Source: Tolypocladium sp. Sup5 PDA-1
Lineage: Eukaryota > Ascomycota > Sordariomycetes > Hypocreales > Ophiocordycipitaceae
DNA: 64,000 nt
Direction of reading: 5' to 3'
Assembly: GCA_000750105.3 (NCBI GenBank)
Contig: JPHH03000067.1
Coordinates: 62,001 to 126,000, forward strand
This document shows, piece by piece, positions 38,902-50,410 of this stretch (positions within the stretch are counted from its first letter, which is position 1; each line of letters starts with the position of its first letter). The position numbers were made by a program, and so were the translations under genes. Below the pieces are notes generated by a model. It was given only the letters and a program-made list of their open reading frames with translations, was not told the origin of the DNA and did not search any database.

Positions 38902-41024
38902 ATGGCATTTCGGCCACAATACCGGGAGCCCGCTCCCACGCTTCCGAGTATTATAGCCCCCGGCACTGGACGCTATCGAGCTCACCACGACGTGCCGTTT
39001 GGGAGGAGTCCAGCCATTTCCATCCCAGGCCTCGAGCCCCGAGACGACGTCCCTCCGCCGCTGCCACCCCCGCGAATCCTGCCCTTCGGCGACGCTCCGC
39101 AGCAGTCCGAAGACATGAAAAAGGACCACCGAGAATACGGCCACGGCTCGTCGTCTTTCGCCAGCGGCTACGGCAGCATGGGCTCCTCGTACGCCGAGGA
39201 GCGCCCCAACTTCAAGAGGAGGGATACCGGCAGCACCACCAATGGCGACGAGGGGTACTGCAGCTATGCTTCCACCGAGAGGTAAGACACCAAACCCACC
39301 ATGCGAGGCTCAATTTCGTCAAGCTGAAAGGGGGGGTGGTTTACTCGGGAGGCGAGCTCGTCCACAAGGTACTGACCCTAAGAGTACAGATCCCGCGACT
39401 CACTGCCGGCGGAATTTGGGCTTCACCACAACAAGTTTCACTTCCAGACTCCGGCCGACCTCCATACCGACAGCATAAAGAAGAAGCTCGATCCCATCCG
39501 CACCTTTGACAAGTCGCCCCCGCGGTCGCTGCTCACCTCATCAGTGGGCGACCTCTCCCGAAGGCATCCCGATGCGCGGCTCCCTCCGACCCTGAACATG
39601 CCGGTTCAACTTCCCATTCACAGCCGCCCAATGATCCTCGAGTCCCCCGCCCGCTTCACAGAAACGCCCGTATATTCTGCCGTGTCGCCTCGGTCCGCAC
39701 CGTTCCGCCACAGCCCGGTGGACCAGCGCCTGCACCACGATGCGTCAGATCTGGATCGCTCGCCCAGGGCACGGACGAGGCGGAATAACAGCGACGACGC
39801 CACGTCGACGCAAGGGAGCTACGAGTTTACCGGGGCCGAAGACATGGAAATCGACGAGGCTTCCTCCATGAAGAGGCTTCACATCGACGACGCCTACGCG
39901 GCGGCCGGTCAGAAGCGTCGAGCCGCAAGCCCGCCCGCGGAGGAGATCCTGCTGCATTGCGTATCCGGCCAGAGTGACGTCGTCCGTCGAAGGGACGTGG
40001 TGTCCCGCGGCTCCCCAACCCCTCGACTCGCCGTCATTCCTCAAGCCTCGTCCGTGTCAGCCATGTCACCAGCCGCGGTGTCACGCTCCAACTCGTACAT
40101 GTCCACCGTCTCCATGCCACATACCAACATTACGCCGGCCAACTCGTACGGCCGCCGCTCGCCTGGCGGCACCTCACCCGGCGGCACCTCCCCGACCTCG
40201 TGCAGCTCTCCATATATGACACCGGCCTCGTTGACGCACAGCCCGAGGACGTCCATCTCCGGACGAGCTTCTACCCATGCGAGGACGACTTCGGCCGCAA
40301 GCCCCCGGAAGTTGACAGAAATACAGAAGCCTGGCGGCGGCTCGAGGCTGCAGGGCTTCCTCATGTGCGAATGCTGTCCCAAGAAGCCAAAGAAGTTTGA
40401 TAATGCCGAAGAGCTGAGGTGAGTCGACCTCCAACAGGTCCTTGTCCCTGCCACGTCGCATAGGAGGCGCCGCGCTTGTTCTTTTGTGCCACTGTGAAAC
40501 CAAGCTGCCATTGCCTATCTACGTAGCTACCTTGGACAAACATGGGCTGACCGTCGTCATCCAGTGCCCACGAAGCCGAAAAGCAATACGAGTGCTCGTT
40601 TTGCGGTAACCGTTTCAAGAACAAGAACGAAGCCGAGCGTCACCAAAACTCTCTGCACGTCCGCCGCCACTCGTGGTCCTGCTCAGCACTGTCGGGCTAC
40701 GGCCGCGCGTTCCACGACTCGACGAGCCGCCCCGGAGAAGCCGATACGTGCGGGTACTGCGGCGACGAGTTCCCTAGGTCTGGAGGCGGTGATGAGAATG
40801 GGGCGCTCAGCATACCGAGGCACGCTACGGATAAGGACTGGGAGGAGCGGATCCGACACCTGCAAGACGTGCACAAGTTCAGAGAGTGCAACTCGGCCAA
40901 GAAATTCTACAGGGCAGACCACTTCCGCCAACATCTGAAGCACAGCCACGCCGGGACGAGTGGGAAGTGGACCAACATGCTGGAGAACGCCTGCATGGTG
41001 GAAGAAGATCCATCGCCAAGGTGA
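38902..41024 (+). CDS. C2H2-type zinc-finger protein (putative transcription factor)
   Basis: Three exons, 38902-39281, 39390-40418 and 40565-41024, give 622 residues; both introns (108 and 146 nt) begin GTAAGA/GTGAGT and interrupt a codon after its second base. The start is the ATG opening MAFRPQYREPAPTLPSI; longer forms upstream would need a TTG start. The first 450 residues are Ser/Pro-rich and probably disordered. The C-terminal 165 residues hold the zinc-binding part: FLMCECCPKKPKKF with a later His, then a canonical finger YECSFCGNRFKNKNEAERH..H, a looser Cys pair (CGYCGDEF), and a final finger-like ECNSAKKFYRADHFRQHLKH. The fingers are bunched at the end, and the middle one is the only textbook match. 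DNA target unknown. Its upstream flank is the 21-kb gap. Confidence 0.85.
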
Positions 41025-43543
41025 AGATGAAGGGCATCAGCTTTGGAAGAGGCGCTGGGTTTCGCACGCAAGTCTTGCCACGGGCCGCGGATGGATCAGA
41101 GGGCGGTTCGCCGTCTCACGGCGCGCCCCTTCCCCGCTGCGCCACCTCGAGAGCCACGGGAGGGAGCGGTGGCACAGTTGAGCCCGCAGCAGACCTTTGT
41201 TGGGACCAAACGCGGCACGGCGCAGACGCTCGGATGTATCCTACGGCGGGTTTGACTTGATGGAACGACATTACGACATTTTGATTTATTCCCGAGGGCG
41301 TTTCTGGTAACACGGATAGGCGCACAAGGCATTGCGCGAGTCGGTAAGGGTTTTCGCGGCACATACCCCCTCATGCGTGGCAAACACAGCGGGCGGCATC
41401 AATCTATTTTCCCTCTGGACCAGAGACACTGTTGGTTGAACGAACCAGTCGAAGATGCAGCTGGTGGTTGGGCAAAGGCGTCGGTTGTGGATGATTGCCC
41501 ATGCATGGCAATGCAAGCATCCCATTCGGCACGCGAGGCAGGGTGCGACGGGGCTATGGGGGCTGATGTCCCGCAGAACCGTTCAAGCAGAACGGCTCCG
41601 TACAGGCATGTCTTGCCCTCGGGAACAGGACAGGGCTGGGTTGTTCGGACTAGTCCGTTGACAATACAGGTTTCGATTCTGTCCTGACACCAGCCGATGC
41701 CAGAATCGGAGTTGCTCCTTTGGGGCACTTCCCTGTCTCCCTTGGCAGCCGACCTGACCCTCAGCTGACAAACTGGCCGAAACCACGCCGCACCGAGGAC
41801 GGATGCACCGGAAGGCCAGTGGACCCAGACACCGACAGACGTGAAGGCCCTTGCTCCGTATCAGTCGGGATTCGCGCAAGGCTCAATATTGATCCGGTCT
41901 GACGGTCTCTCTGCCGGCAGGCGACGGGGATTTCGACTTTCAATCTCGTCACGTCCAGCATCAAAGATGCAGCAGTCAGTCTCTCAATAGCCAGACGTTC
42001 CTTGACGGCTAGCCTGAACCTGCCAGAATCAATGGCAGCGGGAAGAGAGGGTCCAGAGCTGGCCGTGGCGTCGCGATCAGTTGTGTTTGGTCAAGACTCT
42101 TCGTCTTGAGGCATGCGGTGGTGGCGGAGCCGACTTGATGGGCTGAAGCCGACGATCCCTGCTTGCGCATGACATTGGCCCATTCTGGGACGGCGGCGAG
42201 CGAAGATCCCGCTGTCAAGCTTCCACGGCGCATCATTAGGGTGACTGCACTTCACTGTAGCTCGCACTCTATGCCAGAAAGGCGGATGGCCATTCAAATA
42301 CCATGCGGGCGGCGGCAGTCTGCGTCTCTCGTCTTCCTAGTCTCTCCTCGGCCGGTCAACGACTCCCAACCGAGTAGCATCGGTGCCACGAGCGTATCGT
42401 GTAGTCGAAGAAGCCGGACGGTCGGTTTAGAGTCGAGATGATGGGCTGGGTCGGATGGAAGGACGGACCAAGGAAAATAAACATAAAGCTCCAACAGCAC
42501 AAAAACATGACAACAGATGCAGAATATTTGCAGGGCTATTGCCTCTGACGGTACTTCGTACGTGAATGTGTAATCCGTATGTAGAGGCAGGCCTTGGAAC
42601 CCAAGGTATGTCTCGAGACTCGTGTGGATCGGCCATGAACCGACAACTCGACAACTGCGAATCGGCTGGCTCAAAACGCCATGCGTCCAGCCTTGCCTCG
42701 TAGTCCCTCAAGCCATCTACAACTCCCGCCGGACTGATTCCGTCCTGGCGATAACAGGAAATTCGTGTGGGGTGACGGCCAGGCCTGCCCTCAGCTGCCC
42801 GGGACTAGTGCGTATCCTACGTAGTTGAGGAGGGGGCGCCGCTGCGTGGGAAGGGGTTGTTTTGAGAGGGCGCGCAAGCCAACGGCTTTGGCGAGGTCAA
42901 GGGTGCAGCAGGATTTAGGTGGGACAGCTGAGCCAGCAGCGTTCGGCTTTGCCTGGGGCCAGGGTCGCGGGTCGTGGGTCGTGGGTGGAGGAGAGGGCGG
43001 AGAGTTGGAACGAATGCGGGAGGTCACGTGCAGGGACCAGGGCACGCATCTGTGGCGTAGCCTTACGGGGCTGATGTGACACGTGGATGTGGCGAGTGCC
43101 TGGCCCAGGGAGGGGTGCGTGTGGCGTGGCAAGCGTGGGTAGCAGAGGTACGTACTCTCCACCTGCGAGGGCGTCGCCGAGGAGGGGTGAAAAGTTGCAT
43201 GTGGGTGGAAGAAACGCTAGCATTTCGAGGTTGTGAGAGACTGCATGTGTCTGCGCTGAGGAAACTGCGGCGATTGCATGGGATTTGCCTTTGCACCCAC
43301 GAGACACGACGACGACAACCGATTACGGCTAGGATTGCCTGTGCGAACCCTTGACCCTCGTCGACCGTTTACCAGCCTCGGTACGCTCTGTGAGAGAGGA
43401 CAATAGAGCGGGCACGACCGCCCAGAGCGCCGAGCGAAGCAAGGCGCGGGCAAAGGAGGAGACAGCGGCGGAGAGGGACGTCTCGTTCCACCACGGAGGG
43501 CAGATTGCTCGACACTGAGGCCCTGCAACGGAGCGTTGCTGAG
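41025..43543. other. Intergenic region upstream of YVH1
   Basis: About 2.5 kb without recognisable coding sequence on either strand. It contains the 3' flank of the C2H2 gene and the YVH1 promoter, with short GGGTCGT-type direct repeats near 42966-42986. Confidence 0.6.
43025..43085. promoter_or_regulatory. Two CACGTG E-box-like sites upstream of YVH1
   Basis: Perfect palindromic CACGTG hexamers at 43025-43030 (TCACGTGC) and 43080-43085 (ACACGTGG) lie about 460-520 bp before the YVH1 ATG. CACGTG is the known core of Cbf1/bHLH sites; use here is inference. Confidence 0.45.
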
Positions 43544-44899
43544 ATGGCGCTGAGTCGGATCGAAGGGCAGGATGAGCTCTACGTGGGCGGGTAAGCCTCG
43601 TCACTACTAGCCTTGTTGCATCACGCAACGGGTTTCCCCCTGCTTCACGGGAATACTGGACTGATATGTTTGGCATGTAGGATCTGGGCTCTTCGCCGGT
43701 CAGACTCCCTGACAGAGAGGCGCATAACCCACGTCCTGTCCCTCGTTGGCTTCAACCCCTCCAGTTGGAAGAACTTCAAGGATGAGCCGTGGACAGAGTA
43801 CGGCAAGGAGTTCCGCCACCTGATTATTGACGTCGACGATGTTGACGAGACCGACTTGCTCGTCGAGATGCCGCGGGCAGTCAAGTTCATTGCCGAAGGC
43901 CTAAGTGGGAGCAGAGGCAGCCAAGACGAAGGCGGGGCAGCTTTGCAACAGGGCATGGAGGATATGAAGCTCGGGACTGGAGAGCGGAGAGAAAATACAA
44001 AAGGGGGCGCCGTCTTTGTGCACTGCGCCGCCGGCAAGTCTCGCTCCGTCGCCGTCACGGTGGCATATCTGCTGTGGCGATATCCCAACCGCTTCGACCC
44101 CAGCATCGTCCCGTCCTCCTCCTACGACCTCTCCGCCAAAGCCGAGGCCTCCAAGCCCCAGCCACTCGTGCCGTCGGCCAAGAAGCGGTCACGCAGGGAG
44201 ACTGCGCAGGAGGCCGTCGCCGCCGCGCTGAGCCTTGTTCGGCGCACGCGGCCCATGGCTGAGCCCAACGACGGGTTCATGGAGCAGCTCGCCCTCTGGT
44301 GGGAGATGGGGTGCCCGGCCGACGTGGAGGCGCACCCTGCCTATCAGCGGTGGGCGTACAGGCGAGAAGTCGAGGAGAACGTCGCCATCGGCCAGGCTCC
44401 GAGCCGGCTACGCTTTGAAGACGAGCAGCATCAGGCCACCGGCGGCGACGGCGGCGACGCTCGGACGGCAGACGACGATGCTTCTGGGCTCAGCCTCCGG
44501 TGCAAAAAGTGCCGCCGCACGCTCGCGACCGCGCCCTTTATTCAAGCACACAAGCCGCCGCCGCCGTCGAACGCAGCGACACAGCAGCAGCCCTGTCCGC
44601 ACTACTTCATCGAGCCGCTCGGCTGGATGCGCGGCGAGCTGGAGCGTGGCGAGCTCAATGGGCGGCTCGCGTGCCCCAACGAACGGTGCGGCGCCGGCGT
44701 GGGGCGGTACGACTGGAAGGGCATCCGGTGTGCGTGCGGCGGGTGGGTGACGCCGGGCCTGTCGCTGCAGAGGGCGAGGGTGGACGAGGAGGTGAGGAGG
44801 AGGCCGGCGGCGCGGGCCGGTGGCGACGACGACACAGCGAGGAGGGTGGGCATGGGGATACGGATGCCGCCGGGGGCAGGACGGGGTGGAAATCTGTAG
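43544..44899 (+). CDS. YVH1: Dual-specificity protein phosphatase Yvh1 (DUSP12 family)
   Basis: Two exons, 43544-43590 and 43681-44899, encode 421 residues. The tiny first exon gives MALSRIEGQDELYVGG and a 90-nt intron splits the following Gly codon. The catalytic loop is VHCAAGKSRS, with the nucleophile at C131 and the phosphate-binding Arg at R137. A long insert follows the loop, then PNDGFMEQLALWWEMGC. The C-terminal third is the Cys-rich zinc-binding domain: RCKKCRRTLA, PCPHYFIEPLGWM, GRLACPNERCGAGVG and GIRCACGGWVTPG. In yeast this domain is needed for Yvh1's role in late 60S ribosomal maturation (Mrt4 release), and catalysis is dispensable for it. Size, order and both signature regions agree. 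Confidence 0.93.
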
Positions 44900-45940
44900 A
44901 CGGAGGTGCAGGCTTGCGTACTACTACGAGGCACTCAGAGTACCTACGCTGATATCCAGGAATAGAACGACGGATAGATGACAGAACGGGCAGTGATGGG
45001 CTGAGATGCCCTCAGTGGAACGGCGCCGATCCGGTGGGACACAAGTCCCGTGCTGGCCCCATGGAGAAGGAGGTGAGCGGCCCGGCTGCCGCGAGGTGCG
45101 TCCGAGGTAGATGCTGGGACTGCGCCACGACTGTGATGGCACGCTGCGGTGCAGGGTCCAGGGTTACCGCGCGAGACTTGCTGCATCGGCTGAGTAAGTC
45201 TGTTCGAGGCCGGGGTTGTTTGCGGGAGGCACTTGGGGGGCGCTCCCGGGTGCTGCTGCCGGTCGATTGCGAGAGGCTGGATCCAGGGAGGCTCAGGGTG
45301 TAGTCCTGATACAGTATTTATGATGTATCCTTTGAACTCACGATCTCTTGTAGTGTGCCAAGGCTCCGGCTTTATGCCTTGCAATGGGTTTAGCCAACTA
45401 GGAACCACGGTCGGAGAGGTTCATACAATACTACTTGATATACTTGCTAGAGGTAGAAGCAGCTCGATGTAGCTCCAAGGAACGGCACGGTGGGGGGCTC
45501 CGCACACCGGAAGGGCAGCGGCGGTGCTAGGGCAGCGCGACGGTCCGTCTGGCGATGTAAGGGCTCTTGTGGGTTGGCACATCACATGTTCCATAACTGC
45601 TACTTGTGCCCCGTAAGGTTGTTTGGCGGCCACGTCGGACGCTGAAGGGGGGCGAGTTTCTGCTACCAGGCGCCTCTGTTCCCTCCACGGCTCTCTCTCC
45701 TCAGAACTCGCCAGGGACGCAAAGGCTGCAGTGGGAGATACGGCCATGGCTTGCAGCGGCTGCCCTGGCTCTGACTGCTGCTCGGGCTGCTCTCGGCGTC
45801 TGGCGATGCGGGCTTGTACTGTGAGTGTGTCCTGTCACGTACGGAGTACGCATACCCGTGATAGCAAACCGTCGTCAAGCCGTACTCGGCATCTCCATGT
45901 CTCATGACATTCACGTTATGCTCTACACATGCCATCTCAG
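44900..45940. other. Intergenic region after YVH1
   Basis: No confident gene. The final part (45775-45820) reads as a leader-like hydrophobic segment in the frame of the next coding-like stretch and is discussed there. Confidence 0.5.
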
Positions 45941-46569
45941 CTGACCCAAACAAAGGCTTGCTTGCCCCCTGCGTCTGGACAGACCTCACCACCATCCCCG
46001 TCACAATCCCCACCGACGGCTTCCACTCGGCGGCCCGCATGAAGGCCTCCTTCGCGCTCTTCGACTCGCCAAACGCGCGCTTCAGTACCTGGGGCGACGG
46101 CTCCACGGCCTTCGACCTCACCGGCGGCGAGGCCTCATGGTCCGCATGGGAGGTCGCCAACGGCTGGGGCGCCGTCGACCACTGGAGCACCCGGCTTAGG
46201 TGCGACAAGGTTCCCTCTGCGCGAGCCTGCGTCCGCGAGCTCCTCGACGTCGCGGCTGGGCCGTACTACGCGCGGCCGCGGAGTGCGAAGTTTAAGCGCT
46301 GGCTGCGTCGAGGGATGCGGGCCGCTGCCGATGGGCGAGTCGGGTTGCGGGGCGTGCGTGACGGCGAATGCAACGGCGCGGGCGACGGCGGGGACTCGTC
46401 TGCCGCTCGGTTACCAGGGCCGGGCCGGGACCCACTGGCGAGAGCTCCGGCTACGCGCCGGGACGGCTGGTGCGGCTCCGATCGGGGCTGGCACCTTTGG
46501 CGTGGCTGGCAATTACGAGTACGAGTACGTATGTTGCTGCTGGGTTGTGTTATGGACCGGCCCTTGTGA
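45941..46569 (+). CDS. Unidentified coding-like ORF, possibly a decayed gene
   Basis: From about 45941 to 46330 the frame has a very strong GC-third-position bias (GAC GGC TTC CAC, TCC TTC GCG CTC TTC), resembling the real exons here. It includes WTDLTTIPVTIPTDGFHS and STWGDGSTAFDLTGGEASW. An acceptor CATCTCAG| at 45940 and a donor |GTGAGT at 45821 would link it, in phase, to LLLGLLSASGDAGLY at 45775-45819, which looks like a secretion-signal core. That segment is preceded directly by TGA (45772-45774) in frame, and I see no usable ATG after it. Coding character fades after about 46330, where the other forward frames look equally plausible. No family recognised; a broken small secreted protein is one reading. 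Confidence 0.35.
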
Positions 46570-49363
46570 GGCAATCTGACGATGTCGTGAATGTACAAGG
46601 GCTATCGGTGTAACTTAGCGTACGTGGTTACCAGGCTGTCGGTTATAGACATGGACAAGGGCATTCGACTTGTGGACACACCCGTGTAAGTATTTCACGG
46701 CCGTAATTCGGCTCTGCCCCTGTTCGTGAGCAAGCTCATCCCTCAGGCCGTCGTCGCAGTTCTTTCCATGCTTGCCTCTAATACATGTCAGGAAGCTTTG
46801 GGGCGTGCCCGAGAACGCCTTGAACGCCTTTCAGGGCTAGACAAGTCTCACCCTGTGTAGAGATGGACCCAGATATGTCAACCAGGCCTATCATCGGACA
46901 ACCGAAGTGCGCTGTTGCGCCCGGCGTCGAAGCTACTGATACGCTCGCAAAGTCCCGGAACAGAATCATCACCGACTGCGGAAATGGTCGCCAATCGTAT
47001 TGTGCTTCCCTTTACAACGCCGCCGGCTTTCCGCAAACGTGCCGGTAACGTGACGGACCGGGCCAGTCCCTGCACCGCTTGGCTGTCATCTAGAAGCCTT
47101 CCATTTGCTGACGGGGCTCGTCAGCAGTGGTGTTCCACGGCCTTGCTGGGCCCCCGCGATCACACAGCTTTAAATCTCACTGCATATGCGAAAGCCCTAG
47201 CGTCTTCCCTTTATGCTGGTGGCTCTCTGCTCGTCGGCTCTCCGCTGATGCTGACCTGCGATGCTAATTATCCCATCACGACCCTGCTCGAGAAGGATGC
47301 CCTGCTCGTCGTGATCGTGCCTAGTTCGCGCGCGCACAGATCCACCGTCAGCAAATATCCCACGAATAGTTTGATATCTGTTGTCTACAAGTGAACGCTG
47401 ATCGTGAATGCCGTCGTTGACGACTTCCGCAAAAGGCACCGACCCGAGAGCCTGGCATGGCAACTAGACGGCACCCCAGGATCGCATCAAGGGAGTCCGT
47501 ACTCGAGGCGACGTGAACAGTCCGCCACAACCGCGGCACGTTCCGGGGTTCTTGAAACCCCAGCCAACAGCTTCGCGGCAGGGCATATCATCGAACCCTC
47601 GTCGGCGTTGACGTATTTATCCCCGAGGTCGTAAACGGCGGGCATGCCGACGACACACCAGGAACAGCATCCATCATGTCGTTTAGATAGGCACCCACCC
47701 TGGGGGTAGAGGCAAGAGTACAACGGCCTCAAGTACCTGCGGCCCGACCCTTGGAAGCGAGATCACACGCCCCTCGTCCCAGACCACGCCGGCCTCATTG
47801 CACTCGATGCAGGATGCGGGAAAGAGTCGCGTAACCCTGCCATCTGCGAGCCCTCGAGGGGTCCCCCGCGGATTGCCTGACCGTTTCGTGGACTCTTTTT
47901 CTGCATCCGCGACTGCCTCAACCCAGACTCTGCAAGTTGTCGTGGCTAGTGGAGGCAGACGCAACGCTCGGTGGAAGCGGGATGCCCCCCTCGGCGACAT
48001 TCCTCGATGCGGCGTGGGGGCATCGTCAGACGCGGGGATTGCCAGCCAGAGACGGGGCTGAGGTCCAACAGCCCTCACCTAGGGTACAACTAGGTCCAGA
48101 GCATCTAAACTGATGTACTGTAAAGTGCTTCCAATCTGTATCGTGTTACTTGTGTTGGGGAGCAACCGAAGAGTGCCCATGCCGTGGATAGTCTGGGCGT
48201 CATCGGGGTCGCAAGCGTTGTGTTGTGAAAGCACCTGCAGGTGTGTGCCATCATGACAGATGATAAGTGGCTGCATATGCCCTGTCGGTCGAGGGCAGAG
48301 AGAAAAGGCGGATGCGTCGAAATGACCCATGGCTCACCGTCTGAAGCATATCGCTCGACGTCCGGTCCGCACAAGCCCGATCCTTGGCAGCGCAGAATGC
48401 AGCTTCTTGTGGCCTCGCCATGTCCACAGCCAGACTATGGATCTGAAAAGGGCTACTTCAGCCCAAGCTAGATGACTGATCATTCATCTGTCGAGAACTG
48501 TGGCGTTGGGAACTCCCCTACTGTGGAGCGAGTTGAGAGAAGAGGTGGGAGGATATTAATTAAGCGCTAGCCGTTATGGGGAATTATGGTGCATCTGGGG
48601 TCCTTTATGTTAGGGACATTCACTCCGTCGTGTAACGAGCTTCAGGGATGGCTTTAGGAGTCGGGGGTCTCTGAATGCCCTTATATTGACCCGCATCGAC
48701 AGCTTTCCAGAATCAGATGCGCGCGTGTCACTCTCTGATAGACGTCCACGCAAGAACTGGGGCAGGAAACGCCCAGAAGCTGGAACCGAGCCTCGCATAA
48801 GTTGGGCCAGCAGGAACCTGGGGCGCAGAGGCGAGTATGGATGCTCACATACTGAAGTGGTGTGTGGACAAGAGGATACGCCAACGTGGTGACAGAACCT
48901 GGTTCAGGAGAACGTTTGCCGAGCCAGATATCTTGATCATACCACTGTCATGTTTCTCGGCCAAGGCCACAAAGCAGAGCTGCATACTTTCGCCGAAGCC
49001 TCGGACTATCCGTCGGTTGTACTTTAGGCGCTTTCGGGACCGCACGAGCAACGACACTGAAGACAGACAGGCACCGACAATCTGGCAGCAAACGATTGAA
49101 GTTGGTCAGAGGAATCACGGCCTCTCCGAGAAATGGTACTCATCATTTCATCGGGAGTTGGGTCCTTGCTATGCCACCTTTCGGAAGAGATTGTGCCCGC
49201 GCGTGGGAGCAGTCGGTCTGCCGAAGCGTCTGACCGATGACGGCTGGTCATCACTGCCTCATCTGCCTTTGACATCCAGTCGTTCATCTGGCCAGTTGAA
49301 TTTTCCCGGGGAGGGCGGCTGGCACGGTTTGGAATTCGCTCTGTCCCTGCTTCGAAGTTTTGC
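46570..49363. other. Intergenic region between the unidentified ORF and VFA1
   Basis: About 2.8 kb. No confident gene. Minus-strand frames between roughly 47200 and 48078 contain short stretches with coding-like composition (for example MPAVYDLGDKYVNADEGSM at about 47640), but they are broken by stops and change frame, so they could be a relic or chance. Confidence 0.45.
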
Positions 49364-50111
49364 TCACTTCCCTGGGACGTTTTTCGGGACTGATGGAAAG
49401 TAGTTGGGCTGCGAGACTCGCTCACGATCCCTCTTTGCGGTCTCAGCCTGGCGCTTCCGCTGCAGCCGTTGCTGGTAGAATGTGCTGGTGAAAGTCAGCC
49501 ATGTGCTTGTAAAAAGGTTGGCGCCCATGCTGTCCAGACCTCTTCAGTTCAAACACCCGTGGCTCTTCCTCTTGAGTTGCAGCGTCGTCCTTTGCATGGC
49601 GAGTCAGCATAAGCACATAACCACCGTCGGGAAGTATAGTGGTTGGTGGCTTTGGCCAACTTACTGTTTTGTCATCTGCTCCCTCGTCCTTGTCGTCGCT
49701 TTGCTTCTTGTCCGCCTCCTTGTCCTTGTCCTTGTCCTTGACCTTGTCCTTGTCTTTAGATTCCTTGTCCTTCTTTTTGCGCTGCCTCTCCTCGTACTCT
49801 TTCTTTAGCTTCTCGGTCTCCTCAGCCAGCTCTTTTTCTCGCCTCGCCTTGACTGCCTCCTCATCAATCTTTGGGGTGCAAAGGTATTTGTCCTTTAGGT
49901 GGACAGGGCAGACATAGAAGAAGTCCTTTTGGCGGCGTCAGCTGTGTCTATCCCCGCGTTTACACTCCGGCGGCCGCTGGAAGTCGTGCCACACCTTCTT
50001 ATCGGGAGTGATGAGCACCGACGTGGTCGGCTTGTAACAGATGTCGCACGCCTTTGAGGATGTCTCGGCGACTTTCCGATGCGTGTACAGGTTCGGAAAC
50101 TGCGCTGCCAT
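49364..50111 (-). CDS. VFA1: Vps4-associated protein 1 (Vfa1)
   Basis: Four exons on the minus strand, 50111-49995, 49925-49665, 49589-49540 and 49484-49364, give 182 residues, close to the roughly 200 of yeast Vfa1. The N-terminus NLYTHRKVAETSSKACDICY continues to KPTTSVLITPDKK and, across the first intron, DFFYVCPVHLKDKYLCTPK. This is the family's conserved Cys-rich module (C22, C25, C45, C55). A Lys/Glu/Asp-rich helix rich in KDKDK repeats follows, and then the conserved end FYQQRLQRKRQAETAKRDRE leading to YFPSVPKNVPGK. Yeast Vfa1 binds the ESCRT ATPase Vps4 through its C-terminal part and acts at endosomes. All four junctions were needed to connect the known motifs, which supports the model. 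Divergent from RTT106. Confidence 0.88.
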
Positions 50112-50410
50112 TTTTAAACTCGTGCTCAGATGTCGTTTTCTCGTTCTGTTGGGCAAGAGAAGCAGGCTCACAGCCACTGAGTTGTGAGGACATCTCCAGA
50201 GCTCCGTTGGGCGGGGCCCCACCGTTGGCGCTCGATGAAGTCACGCTGCTGTTGCTTGGATGACTAAGCATGCCGTCACGTCGATGCAACAATCTGATCG
50301 CGTCTGAACCTCACCTGGCCTTGAGCGAATCCCGACCTTGCACGTACTGAGCGCTCAATTCTGGGAGCGAAATTTTCTCCTTGCCTCGAAACCGACGGTC
50401 CTGCTCGAAG
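50112..50410. promoter_or_regulatory. Shared promoter region between VFA1 and RTT106
   Basis: Only 299 bp separate the divergent start codons, so both promoters and 5' leaders must fit here. No clear TATA box was seen. Confidence 0.6.

Noticed and set aside
48837..49403. 188-codon plus-strand ORF overlapping the 3' end of VFA1
   Set aside because: Antisense to VFA1's last exon, whose conserved C-terminus on the minus strand explains the region better.
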